From the NCBI RefSeq assembly GCF_001542875.1, contig NZ_LMAF01000001.1:744001-808000 (forward strand): a DNA stretch of 64,000 nt. The letters are read 5' to 3'. Position numbers and translations under genes: made by a program. Under the pieces are notes generated by a model that saw only the letters and a program-made list of their open reading frames with translations, had not been told where the DNA came from and searched no databases. Positions 1 to 7,167 of this stretch are shown in pieces (within the stretch, counting starts at the first letter, position 1; each line of letters opens with the position of its first letter). Source of the DNA: Erythrobacter sp. YT30. GTDB lineage: Bacteria; Pseudomonadota; Alphaproteobacteria; Sphingomonadales; Sphingomonadaceae.

Positions 1-116
1 AAGATCGCGAAGAGGACGCCCATTGCGAGCGAGACCCACTGGTATGCCTTGAGGCCGAATGATGCCGGCTCGGCAACGGTGCCCGCGGCTGTCAGAATAA
101 CGAGAGTGCTATCCAT
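1..116 (-). CDS. atpF: ATP synthase F0 subunit b (partial, N-terminus only)
   Basis: Only the first 38 or so codons are inside the window; the gene runs off the left edge. The reading frame begins MDSTLVILTAAGTVAEPASF and continues into a hydrophobic stretch, as expected for the membrane anchor of the b subunit that forms the peripheral stalk of F0F1 ATP synthase. The start codon overlaps the stop of the upstream b' gene by 8 bases (ATGGATAG), so the two are probably translationally coupled. Identification rests mainly on position in the F0 cluster, since the diagnostic coiled coil is outside the window. Confidence 0.85.
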   Translation of the reverse strand, partial: MDSTLVILTAAGTVAEPASFGLKAYQWVSLAMGVLFAI

Positions 117-600
117 TGAGAGCCTCCTTCACCGCTTTGTTCGCGGTTGGCTTGGTAACCTTCGTCCCGGCGACTTTAAGAAGGATATCTTGAACAGCTT
201 CCGCTGCTACGCCTTCGATTTCGCCCATGGCCGAATTGCGCGCCTCTTCGATGCGCCCTTCCGCTTCGGCCAATTGCGCATCCAGCCCTTCCTGCGCTTT
301 GGCCAAGGCTTTCTCTGTGTTGGCCGCAGCTTTCGCCTTAGCGTCCGCAATCAGAGCTTGCGCGGCTGCACGGTTCTCATTCTCGCGAACTCGCCATGCC
401 TCTTCTTGCTCACCTGCTGCATCACGTGCCGATTGCGCAGCAGCGAGATCGTCGGCGATCTGCTTGTCACGCAAAGACACGGTATCGAGGACCTTGGGCA
501 CCATGCCCCGGCCGACGACGAAAAAGGTGATGCCGAAGAAAACCAGAAGCCAGAAAATCTGGCTGGAGTAGGTTTCAAGCAGCTGGGCTATCTGAGGCAT
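109..600 (-). CDS. atpG: ATP synthase F0 subunit b'
   Basis: This 163-residue protein has one N-terminal membrane segment (about residues 14-32) after the typical MPQIAQL start, then a long Ala/Glu/Arg-rich helical region that should form the coiled-coil peripheral stalk. Photosynthetic and many alphaproteobacteria carry two divergent b-type subunits, b' and b, which form a heterodimer; this is the first of the pair. It lies 109 bases downstream of the c-subunit gene and overlaps the b gene. The symbol atpG (also called atpF2 or atpX) varies between annotations. Confidence 0.93.
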   Translation of the reverse strand: MPQIAQLLETYSSQIFWLLVFFGITFFVVGRGMVPKVLDTVSLRDKQIADDLAAAQSARDAAGEQEEAWRVRENENRAAAQALIADAKAKAAANTEKALAKAQEGLDAQLAEAEGRIEEARNSAMGEIEGVAAEAVQDILLKVAGTKVTKPTANKAVKEALNG

Positions 601-709
601 TGCGATAAGCTCCGCACGGGTGCCGGTTAAGAGCGCTGTGCCGCGCTCAGATGGCCGCGCCCGCGTGGACCTTTAATCAGGCTCACGCGAGAAGCGGCCA
701 CTTCTTTAA

Positions 710-937
710 TTAGGCGACGAAGATCAGGATCATCGCGACGACGAATGCGAGCAGGCCGAGAAGTTCAGCAGCCGCGAAGCCGATGAACAAACGACCCTGC
801 TGGCCGTCAGCCGCACCAGGATTGCGCAGCGCGCTTTCGAGGAACGAGCCAAAAACGTTACCAACGCCGATGGCAGCCATACCGGCTCCGATTGCGGCAA
901 GACCAGCGCCTACGAGCTTTGCAGCTTCTACTTCCAT
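710..937 (-). CDS. atpE: ATP synthase F0 subunit c
   Basis: A 75-residue hairpin of two membrane helices joined by a short polar loop (RNPGAADGQQGR). Helix 1 is Gly/Ala rich (GAGLAAIGAGMAAIGVG) as needed for tight c-ring packing, and helix 2 holds the proton-carrying Glu in GFAAAELLGLLAFV. I do not see the extra polar residues next to this Glu that mark sodium-driven c rings, so proton coupling is likely. A good Shine-Dalgarno (AAAGGAG) lies just before the ATG. It sits between the a and b' genes in the usual alphaproteobacterial order. Confidence 0.96.
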   Translation of the reverse strand: MEVEAAKLVGAGLAAIGAGMAAIGVGNVFGSFLESALRNPGAADGQQGRLFIGFAAAELLGLLAFVVAMILIFVA

Positions 938-994
938 TTGAAAACTCCTTTGGAAATCTAATTAAAATCGTTGGGAAAAATAAGTGCCAAAACT

Positions 995-1783
995 TTAGTG
1001 AAGGTGTTCGGCGTCGTTGATGTAGAGCGACGTCAAAAGAGCGAACACATAGGCCTGGATACCGGCCACGAGAATTTCGAGAGCGCTGATGCCAATCATC
1101 AGCGTAAAGCTTGGGATCCCGACGAGGACGCCAAACCCTGCCCCTGCGTTCGTGCTGTCGATCACGAAGCTTGCTAGAACCTTGAGCAGGACGTGTCCCG
1201 CCATCATCGCAACGAACAGACGCAGAGCGAGGCTGAATGGGCGGACGAGGAATGAGATAAGCTCAATCGGGAAAATCACGGGGATCATTGGCAGCGGCGT
1301 GCCGTGCGGCACGAACAGCGTGAAGAATTTGATACCGTGTTTCCAGAAACCGACGATCAGGACGATCGAGAAGCTGATCACTGCGAATACACCGGTGACG
1401 GTGAAGTGACTGGTGAAGGTGAATGGGTGAACACCCACGAGACCGAGCGGCAACAGTCCGAGCAGGTTACCAAACAGAATGAACATGAACAGCGTGAAGA
1501 CATAAGGCACATATTTGCGCCCTTCCTTGCCGATGTTCGCATCGAGCATGTCGTCAATGAAGCCTGTGAAAAACTCCACTGCCATTTGCCAGCGTCCCGG
1601 CACCAGTTCGCGTTTCATCCCGCCAGCAACGAAGACCACGAGCAAAATCGTGGTGATCGCCATCCACAGCGTCGAATTGGTGAACGCGATGTTCATGCCA
1701 GCGACGTCCCACGAGTCCGAGCCAAACATGGGCTCGATCTCGAACTGCTTCATCGGATCGACTTTGCCTTCTTCGCCTGCCAC
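995..1783 (-). CDS. atpB: ATP synthase F0 subunit a
   Basis: This 262-residue multi-spanning protein carries the family hallmark FSLALRLFVAMMAGH, which contains the essential Arg that faces the c-ring Glu during proton translocation. The N-terminus (AGEEGKVDPMKQFEIEPMFG) matches alphaproteobacterial a subunits. The start is GTG at 1783; an internal ATG ten codons later is possible but would remove the conserved lead. It follows the AtpZ/I gene by 83 bases on the same strand and precedes the c-subunit gene by 57 bases. Confidence 0.96.
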   Translation of the reverse strand: MAGEEGKVDPMKQFEIEPMFGSDSWDVAGMNIAFTNSTLWMAITTILLVVFVAGGMKRELVPGRWQMAVEFFTGFIDDMLDANIGKEGRKYVPYVFTLFMFILFGNLLGLLPLGLVGVHPFTFTSHFTVTGVFAVISFSIVLIVGFWKHGIKFFTLFVPHGTPLPMIPVIFPIELISFLVRPFSLALRLFVAMMAGHVLLKVLASFVIDSTNAGAGFGVLVGIPSFTLMIGISALEILVAGIQAYVFALLTSLYINDAEHLH

Positions 1784-1866
1784 GGCTGATCAGTCCTCAA
1801 TACTACATGCGAAAAACGCGTGCCCTTGATCGAGAGATTGGCGAGGCCGGAAACGCGCTTAGCGCC

Positions 1867-2205
1867 TCATTCCGGTTCGTTCGCGTCACTCTCAGAGCGC
1901 GCATCTGCGCTGAGAATAATGTTTCTGAAAGCAACCACTATCCCGAGGAACAGCCCCACTAACAGGCCCCATGGATTGGTGTTTGTCAGATAGCCGATGG
2001 CATATCCGACAACCACTCCCCCAAGAATCCCACCGATCAGATCAGCCAAAACTCGGCTTCCGCTGCGGTAATTCGCATCAGAGCCTTTTACTCTTGGCTG
2101 ATTGCGTTCATTTTCGCGCTCGCGTGCGGCTTTCAACCGCGCCTCGAGCGCATCAATTCGCGCATCTTCAGCGATGGGTTCTCGTGCGGGTTTCTCGTCG
2201 CTCAT
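1867..2205 (-). CDS. atpI: AtpZ/AtpI family F0F1-ATPase-associated protein
   Basis: The 112-residue product has a charged, Arg/Glu-rich N-terminal half and two closely spaced membrane helices (IGGILGGVVVGYAIGYL and WGLLVGLFLGIVVAF), the layout of the AtpZ/AtpI family encoded in front of F0 genes. Members assist c-ring assembly or magnesium/calcium handling; which applies here cannot be told. The start is the ATG at 2205 (MSDEKPAREP); the frame stays open upstream but those 17 residues look non-coding. As first gene of the F0 cluster, its upstream 216 bases should hold the operon promoter. Confidence 0.88.
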   Translation of the reverse strand: MSDEKPAREPIAEDARIDALEARLKAARERENERNQPRVKGSDANYRSGSRVLADLIGGILGGVVVGYAIGYLTNTNPWGLLVGLFLGIVVAFRNIILSADARSESDANEPE

Positions 2206-2421
2206 CAATGCCTTCCTATAAACGAGATAGCACAAGCGCAACAAAGGGCCCCGCAAGAGGCGCGCACCCCTTAGAATCGGGTGTATCCCAAGTCAATGGC
2301 GCGCCGCGTTGCAGCGCAGCATTTATCGCGGCCTGTGTTGATAAGAATGCAAGTGAGCGCGCTTTCGCAGGTCAGCTATCGGCAAACGCTGCCCGCTGTC
2401 TGAGTCCAACGGTCCCAGATT

Positions 2422-2814
2422 TTACGGGCATCTAGGATCGCGCTCTGGCGGAGCGCTGGTGCGCGTCTTCCACGTGCGATCAGGTGCCTGATACTTCTCG
2501 CCCGGCACGGTGCGCATGATCGCCTGACAACCGGCTGTAAGAGCGTATTCTTCAAGCGTGGCGCTGTTTTCCTGCGCCTTGCGAGCATAGACCGCGCGCC
2601 GCTTGATATTGATATCATCAACCAGTCGCTGCAGCGCGGGCGTCGGCGAACCGACAATTCCAAGATAACCATCCACCTGCTCGCCGATTTGGCCCGAAGA
2701 CCGTGCCGCTGCATAGGCAGGATCGCGCTGAGCGTTGGCAGGCACAGCAAAAGCAGTGATAGCCGCTGCACCGGCAGCGAGTGCCAATGTCGTCGTTCGA
2801 AGTTTGCTCATCAT
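2422..2814 (-). CDS. ydbL: YdbL family (DUF1318) periplasmic protein
   Basis: A 130-residue protein with a clear Sec signal peptide ending in AVPANA-Q, followed by the DUF1318 pattern: SSGQIGEQVDGYLG, VDDINIKRRAVY, and PGEKYQ near the C-terminus, all close to Escherichia coli YdbL in order and spacing. In E. coli YdbL works with the lipoprotein YnbE and the AsmA-like YdbH, which are encoded directly upstream here. It is likely a periplasmic helper for YdbH-YnbE assembly. The C-terminal tail (APPERDPRCP) is longer than in E. coli. Confidence 0.85.
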   Translation of the reverse strand: MMSKLRTTTLALAAGAAAITAFAVPANAQRDPAYAAARSSGQIGEQVDGYLGIVGSPTPALQRLVDDINIKRRAVYARKAQENSATLEEYALTAGCQAIMRTVPGEKYQAPDRTWKTRTSAPPERDPRCP

Positions 2815-2841
2815 AATCTCACGCCTTCGAAATGGCAGACG

Positions 2842-3033
2842 TCAAAAGATGTCCGCATTTTCCTCAATAGTTTCAGCAGCATCCTCTGCAAGCCGATAGA
2901 TCACTTCCTGCCGAATGTTGATGTTGAGCTCGATCACGATCGGTTCGTCCGGCGCATCGATATTGATGCACCCTGTAAGTCCGCCCGAAAGCCCCAAGGC
3001 AACAAGCATCGCCCATCCGGTTTTCTGTCTCAT
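2842..3033 (-). CDS. ynbE: YnbE-like outer-membrane lipoprotein
   Basis: Short lipoprotein of 63 residues: a signal peptide ending in lipobox LTGC, then INIDAPDEPIVIELNINI, which matches the APxEPIxIxxNxxI core of E. coli YnbE, and a helical end closing in DIF. I chose the ATG at 3033 because it follows AAGGGTG and places the signal peptide at the N-terminus. An in-frame ATG at 3114 overlaps the ydbH stop (ATGA) and would add 27 residues before the signal. YnbE is thought to add a beta-strand stack to the end of YdbH to complete the lipid conduit. Confidence 0.82.
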   Translation of the reverse strand: MRQKTGWAMLVALGLSGGLTGCINIDAPDEPIVIELNINIRQEVIYRLAEDAAETIEENADIF

Positions 3034-3110
3034 CGCCCCGTCACCCTTTATATTTCGCTTCAGATAAGAACTTTTGGCGAAACCGGGAGTGCGGGTCAAT
3101 TTACGCAGTG

Positions 3111-6100
3111 TCATAAGTCTTCCTCGCTTTCGCCAGCTTGAACGGCGGGTTCATCCGGTCGCCTTACTTCGGGCGGGTCAGTGGGCGGATTTGCTGGATC
3201 ATCATTGTTATCAGGAATTTCCAATCGCAGTCGTCCGTTCGATCCGGGAAGTGTTCCACGACTGACTGGATCGCCAAGCAGGGATGGATCCCAGAATGAT
3301 CGCACCATCGTCGCCAATTGATAGAAATTCTGAGAGCGCACGTTGATATCGAAACGGATCGGCAACTTGGCGAGCCTTTTCGTGATGAAATTGCGGCTCG
3401 CACCCTCGCCTTGCCTGACGCCTTCGAATGTCATGTTGGTGATGATTTCGCCTGCAAGATCGCCGTTCAGGCCAATAGCCATCTGAGTGTAGTCGAGGCT
3501 GCGCAGCGATTGGAAGGCATAATTGCCCATTGCGCCGAGGTCTTCGTAAAGAAGCTCTCCGACGTAAGAGACATTGCCGCCCGGCGGACGCGATCGCAGT
3601 TCCCCTTGTTCAATCCTGCCATCGCCGTTTTCATCGAAAATGACCGGAATGGTGCCGTCAAAAATCCCCGTAGCGCCGATGTTGGTCAATTCGACCTGTG
3701 TTACGAACTTGGCCGCATCGAGTGCGATAATCTCGAAGACGTAGCTTTGGTCACCTGTTCCACCATAAACGATGTCAGTCGGGCGCAGCACCAATTCTCC
3801 GCCCATGAATGGCCAGCGCGCGTCTTTCACCGAAATCAATTTGCCGTTGGTCATTGAGTAGACGACCTTGCCTCTGAAGACCTCGATCCCGGGATTGATC
3901 GACGCGATAAAGAGTTCCTGATCGGGCGCAGTGGTGAGGTTAAGCAGATCGGTAAAACGGACCTCACCAGAAACACCTTCAACGGGGCCAAAAGCGGCTG
4001 CAAAGTCGAAGTCTTGCGTTGCAAAAACGCCGGTGCTGGAAACGTCTTCTGCAGTCCAATTGACGACACCCCCACCCGTGATGGTTCCGTCCGCAAGCGC
4101 GACCACGCCTTGCGCGAGGCTCGAGAGTTCTTCCATTTTCAATCCGGTGCCGAAAGTCACTCCCGGAACATCGAGCAAAGCCTGCCCTGCTCCGCTCTCG
4201 AGATCATGAGTGAGATCGACCGCCGTCACCAATTGTCCCGATCCAGGGTGGCGCAACTGCGCGTCGGCGCGGATATCGCTGCCCGCCATCGTCAATCGTG
4301 CGCCGTTCGCTTCAAGCGGATTGAAGCGCGGCAAACCGGGCGAGCGATCGGTGACGGTCAGTGATGCCTCATCAAGCTTGAGCGTTTCATCTTGATAGCG
4401 CCAGTTCCCTGCAATCTGCCCAAAGTCGAGCGGGACGGCATCGATCATGGCAGAACCGCCCGAGAATACGCCCTTGGCAAGTTCGCCATCCTCGCCTTTG
4501 AAATCGCCCACCAAGCTCACCGCAGCGAGATCAAGACCGCTTTCCGCCTCGCCAATCCGCACAGAGACATCGCTTAATTCAAAAGGTTCAGGAAAACGCA
4601 GCGCGCCGGTCGCCGCGGCCATCCTGATTGGGCTTTCGCCAAGATTGCCAAGCAATTCGAGATTCTCAGCGGCAATCCCAACGCTAAGAGTGTCCGAGTA
4701 AGCAATCATGGCGGTTTCCCCCGGCTCGGGACACAATTCGATCTGCTGAGCTTGCAAGGCAAGGTCATACAATGCGAGCGCTTCGAAACGCGCAGTGGTG
4801 CATTCTTGTCCCAATGCGAGCGCACCGCTGCGCGCCCATGTTCCCGCAACTGGCAGCGTTAGATCAGACACGTTGCCGCCCGGTATGTCTCCGCTTGCGC
4901 GAATGACGCCTTTGAAATCGAGATCGCCACTGCGGCTCTGGCGCATCTCTAGGCGCGGAATTGCAAGTCGATTGCCGCCCTCGCTGTAGGGGGCCATCGT
5001 CATTCGTGCAGTCAGTGCGCCGCGCCCGCGCTGTTCCATCCGAACGTTAATCTGCGGCAGACCTGCGCCGCCCGTTATGAAATTGCCCGTCAGAACACCT
5101 GCTCGCGTGGATCCGGAAGGGGACCAACTGACACGGGAGAGAGCTAACAAAGGCTCGCCCGAAGGGCTCGATACGCGGCCCTCCGGGATGATCACCGCGA
5201 GCCCGCTTTCATTCTGGCGCATCGTGACCGTCGCAGCGAGCGAGGCACCTTGTGCCTCAGCATCAAGGTTTCGCGTAAACTTGGTGAGAAGCGGTTCGAG
5301 CAGCGTCCCAGTGAGTCCGGCCTTCGCTTCGGCAACCAATGCCGTCGCGGTATCACCGGGAGTGAAGTTCTGCCCTGTGACATCCGCGCTCCATTCGGTA
5401 TCCCCGCTTTCAAAAATGCTCCGCAAAGAGCCGTCAGCTGCGATCTTTTCTAGCCCGCCATAGGGAGTTTCGAATGCGTTTATCTCCAAATCATGCGCTA
5501 GGCTGGCTTTGGCCTCGTCAATAACTAGGCGCGCTGTGCCGCTCAATTTCTGGCCTTGCATGCCCGCAAGCGCCAGATCGGCCCCTGCCAGGGCGAATGC
5601 ACCTTCTAGCTTTGAGAAATCATCAATTGTTGTGAGGTCAGCTGAGATATCCGCGTTGGCCAATGTCACGCCTTCACAATCGAGATCGCGAAGTCGCAAA
5701 GGGCCTGAAAATTCTGGCAGGCCCGCATTGGTTGTCAGATCGCCATAAAGCGTCGCGGTGCCTGTTTTGCAGGTTTCGGTCCCAAATCCGGGCGCCGTGG
5801 CGGCGAGCTTTGCTGCGAAGCCATCATTGAGCATCCCTTCGCCAGCAAGTTTCAGCCCGATCTTGCCGAAATCACTTTCAATAAGGCCGCGCGCATCGAC
5901 GATCGCGATATCGAGTTCGGGAAGCCCACCTTCCCCTTCACCATAAATCGCGGGATCTAGCGCGCCGAAACTAAGCGTGCCATCACGCAAAGTGCCGTAA
6001 AAGCGCGGGTTGAAAGCTGTGATCCGGCCGATTTGCGGGGCTCCGAAACCATAGTCGACTTCCGCAACAATCCGCTCAATCGTGAGGTCAGGCCTTGCCG

Positions 6101-6347
6101 GATCGCCGATCACAAAATTCTCGATTATCTGCTGCTGAGGGCCGATTGAGATGATGTCGTATCGTGCTTCAAGCCCGCTTCCCGCCAATGCATCATCGAT
6201 CAGATTGCCAGCGATTCTTTCGCGGCTGAACCAGAAGACAGTACCTGCAATTGCGATGAATGCGAGCAGTGCGATAGCAACGCGACTGAGCCACCAAAAG
6301 CGCACGCTATTGCGGCGAGGCTCATCATGCAGTTCGTCGGCGTCCAT
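3111..6347 (-). CDS. ydbH: YdbH-like AsmA-superfamily intermembrane lipid transporter
   Basis: A 1078-residue protein with one N-terminal membrane anchor (about residues 18-42) and then a very long beta-rich periplasmic region. The C-terminal part (SINPGIEVFRGKVVYSM, WPFMGGELVLRP, GLNGDLAGEIITNMTFEG) has the features of the YdbH C-terminal domain. Proteins of this group (TamB, YhdP, YdbH) form hydrophobic grooves spanning the periplasm to carry phospholipids to the outer membrane. The downstream ynbE and ydbL homologues on the same strand support the assignment. Its C-terminal tail is Pro/Asp/Glu rich. The gene is divergent from radC across 73 bases. Confidence 0.85.
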   Translation of the reverse strand: MDADELHDEPRRNSVRFWWLSRVAIALLAFIAIAGTVFWFSRERIAGNLIDDALAGSGLEARYDIISIGPQQQIIENFVIGDPARPDLTIERIVAEVDYGFGAPQIGRITAFNPRFYGTLRDGTLSFGALDPAIYGEGEGGLPELDIAIVDARGLIESDFGKIGLKLAGEGMLNDGFAAKLAATAPGFGTETCKTGTATLYGDLTTNAGLPEFSGPLRLRDLDCEGVTLANADISADLTTIDDFSKLEGAFALAGADLALAGMQGQKLSGTARLVIDEAKASLAHDLEINAFETPYGGLEKIAADGSLRSIFESGDTEWSADVTGQNFTPGDTATALVAEAKAGLTGTLLEPLLTKFTRNLDAEAQGASLAATVTMRQNESGLAVIIPEGRVSSPSGEPLLALSRVSWSPSGSTRAGVLTGNFITGGAGLPQINVRMEQRGRGALTARMTMAPYSEGGNRLAIPRLEMRQSRSGDLDFKGVIRASGDIPGGNVSDLTLPVAGTWARSGALALGQECTTARFEALALYDLALQAQQIELCPEPGETAMIAYSDTLSVGIAAENLELLGNLGESPIRMAAATGALRFPEPFELSDVSVRIGEAESGLDLAAVSLVGDFKGEDGELAKGVFSGGSAMIDAVPLDFGQIAGNWRYQDETLKLDEASLTVTDRSPGLPRFNPLEANGARLTMAGSDIRADAQLRHPGSGQLVTAVDLTHDLESGAGQALLDVPGVTFGTGLKMEELSSLAQGVVALADGTITGGGVVNWTAEDVSSTGVFATQDFDFAAAFGPVEGVSGEVRFTDLLNLTTAPDQELFIASINPGIEVFRGKVVYSMTNGKLISVKDARWPFMGGELVLRPTDIVYGGTGDQSYVFEIIALDAAKFVTQVELTNIGATGIFDGTIPVIFDENGDGRIEQGELRSRPPGGNVSYVGELLYEDLGAMGNYAFQSLRSLDYTQMAIGLNGDLAGEIITNMTFEGVRQGEGASRNFITKRLAKLPIRFDINVRSQNFYQLATMVRSFWDPSLLGDPVSRGTLPGSNGRLRLEIPDNNDDPANPPTDPPEVRRPDEPAVQAGESEEDL

Positions 6348-6420
6348 CGCGCGGGACCCTTGCGCATATCCAGTGCGAAAGGCAATGAAGCACAGTTAAC
6401 TTCGCGAAGAAAGGGACGCT

Positions 6421-7167
6421 TTGGCGGAGCGGGAGGGCACTTTTGATTTCGATAACGCGTTCGGCAACACGACCGCGGCGAAGTCTGAGTCCAGCAAAAT
6501 GGCGGGCCATGGCCACCGATCTCGCCTGCGCGCGCGCCTTTTGAAAGGCGGCGCAGAAGCGCTCGCCGATTATGAAGTGCTAGAATATTTGCTGTTCGCA
6601 GGCGTTCGGCAGGGCGACACGAAGCCTGTCGCAAAAGAGCTTTTGAAGCAATTTGGCACGCTTTCAGACGTCCTCAACGCCGATCCACATGCCCTTCAGC
6701 GGGTGAAAGGTGTGGGCGAAACAACTGCAGCGGCCTTAAAAGCCGTTAATCTCGCCGCTCGAAGAATGGCCCGCAGTGAGGTGAGCGAAAAGCCGGTGCT
6801 GTCAAGTTGGCAGGCGCTGATCGACTATCTCGCCATTGATATGGCGCATTTGAAAGTCGAGCGGGTACGCGTTCTTTATCTCGATACAAAGAACCGCCTG
6901 ATTGATGATCATCACGCAGCTGAAGGATCAATCGATGAAGCCTCGGTCCATCCTCGCGAAGTCATCCGCCGGGCGATGGATGTTGGCGCGGCGGCGCTAA
7001 TTCTGGTTCACAATCACCCCAGCGGTAATCCAGAGCCAAGTCGCGCGGACATCCAGATCACAAACCAGATCGCAGAAGCGGGTCGCCTGCTGGGCGTTAC
7101 GTTGCATGATCACGTGATTATCGGGCGTGAGGGGCATGTCAGCCTTCGCGCGAAAGGTCTTATCTAG
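6421..7167 (+). CDS. radC: RadC/YeeS family JAMM-domain protein
   Basis: The 248-residue protein has an N-terminal helix-hairpin-helix segment (LQRVKGVGETTAAALKAV) and a C-terminal MPN/JAMM metal site HNHPSGNPEPSRAD, with the first His at residue 197. Start is TTG at 6421, preceded by a good AAAGGGA ribosome site; the next in-frame ATG at 6499 would cut a charged lead but leave the conserved GHRSRLRARLLKGG. RadC was named for DNA repair, but its actual function is unsettled. Its stop shares the CTAG tetranucleotide with the stop of the convergent gene on the other strand. Confidence 0.92.
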   Translation: MAEREGTFDFDNAFGNTTAAKSESSKMAGHGHRSRLRARLLKGGAEALADYEVLEYLLFAGVRQGDTKPVAKELLKQFGTLSDVLNADPHALQRVKGVGETTAAALKAVNLAARRMARSEVSEKPVLSSWQALIDYLAIDMAHLKVERVRVLYLDTKNRLIDDHHAAEGSIDEASVHPREVIRRAMDVGAAALILVHNHPSGNPEPSRADIQITNQIAEAGRLLGVTLHDHVIIGREGHVSLRAKGLI

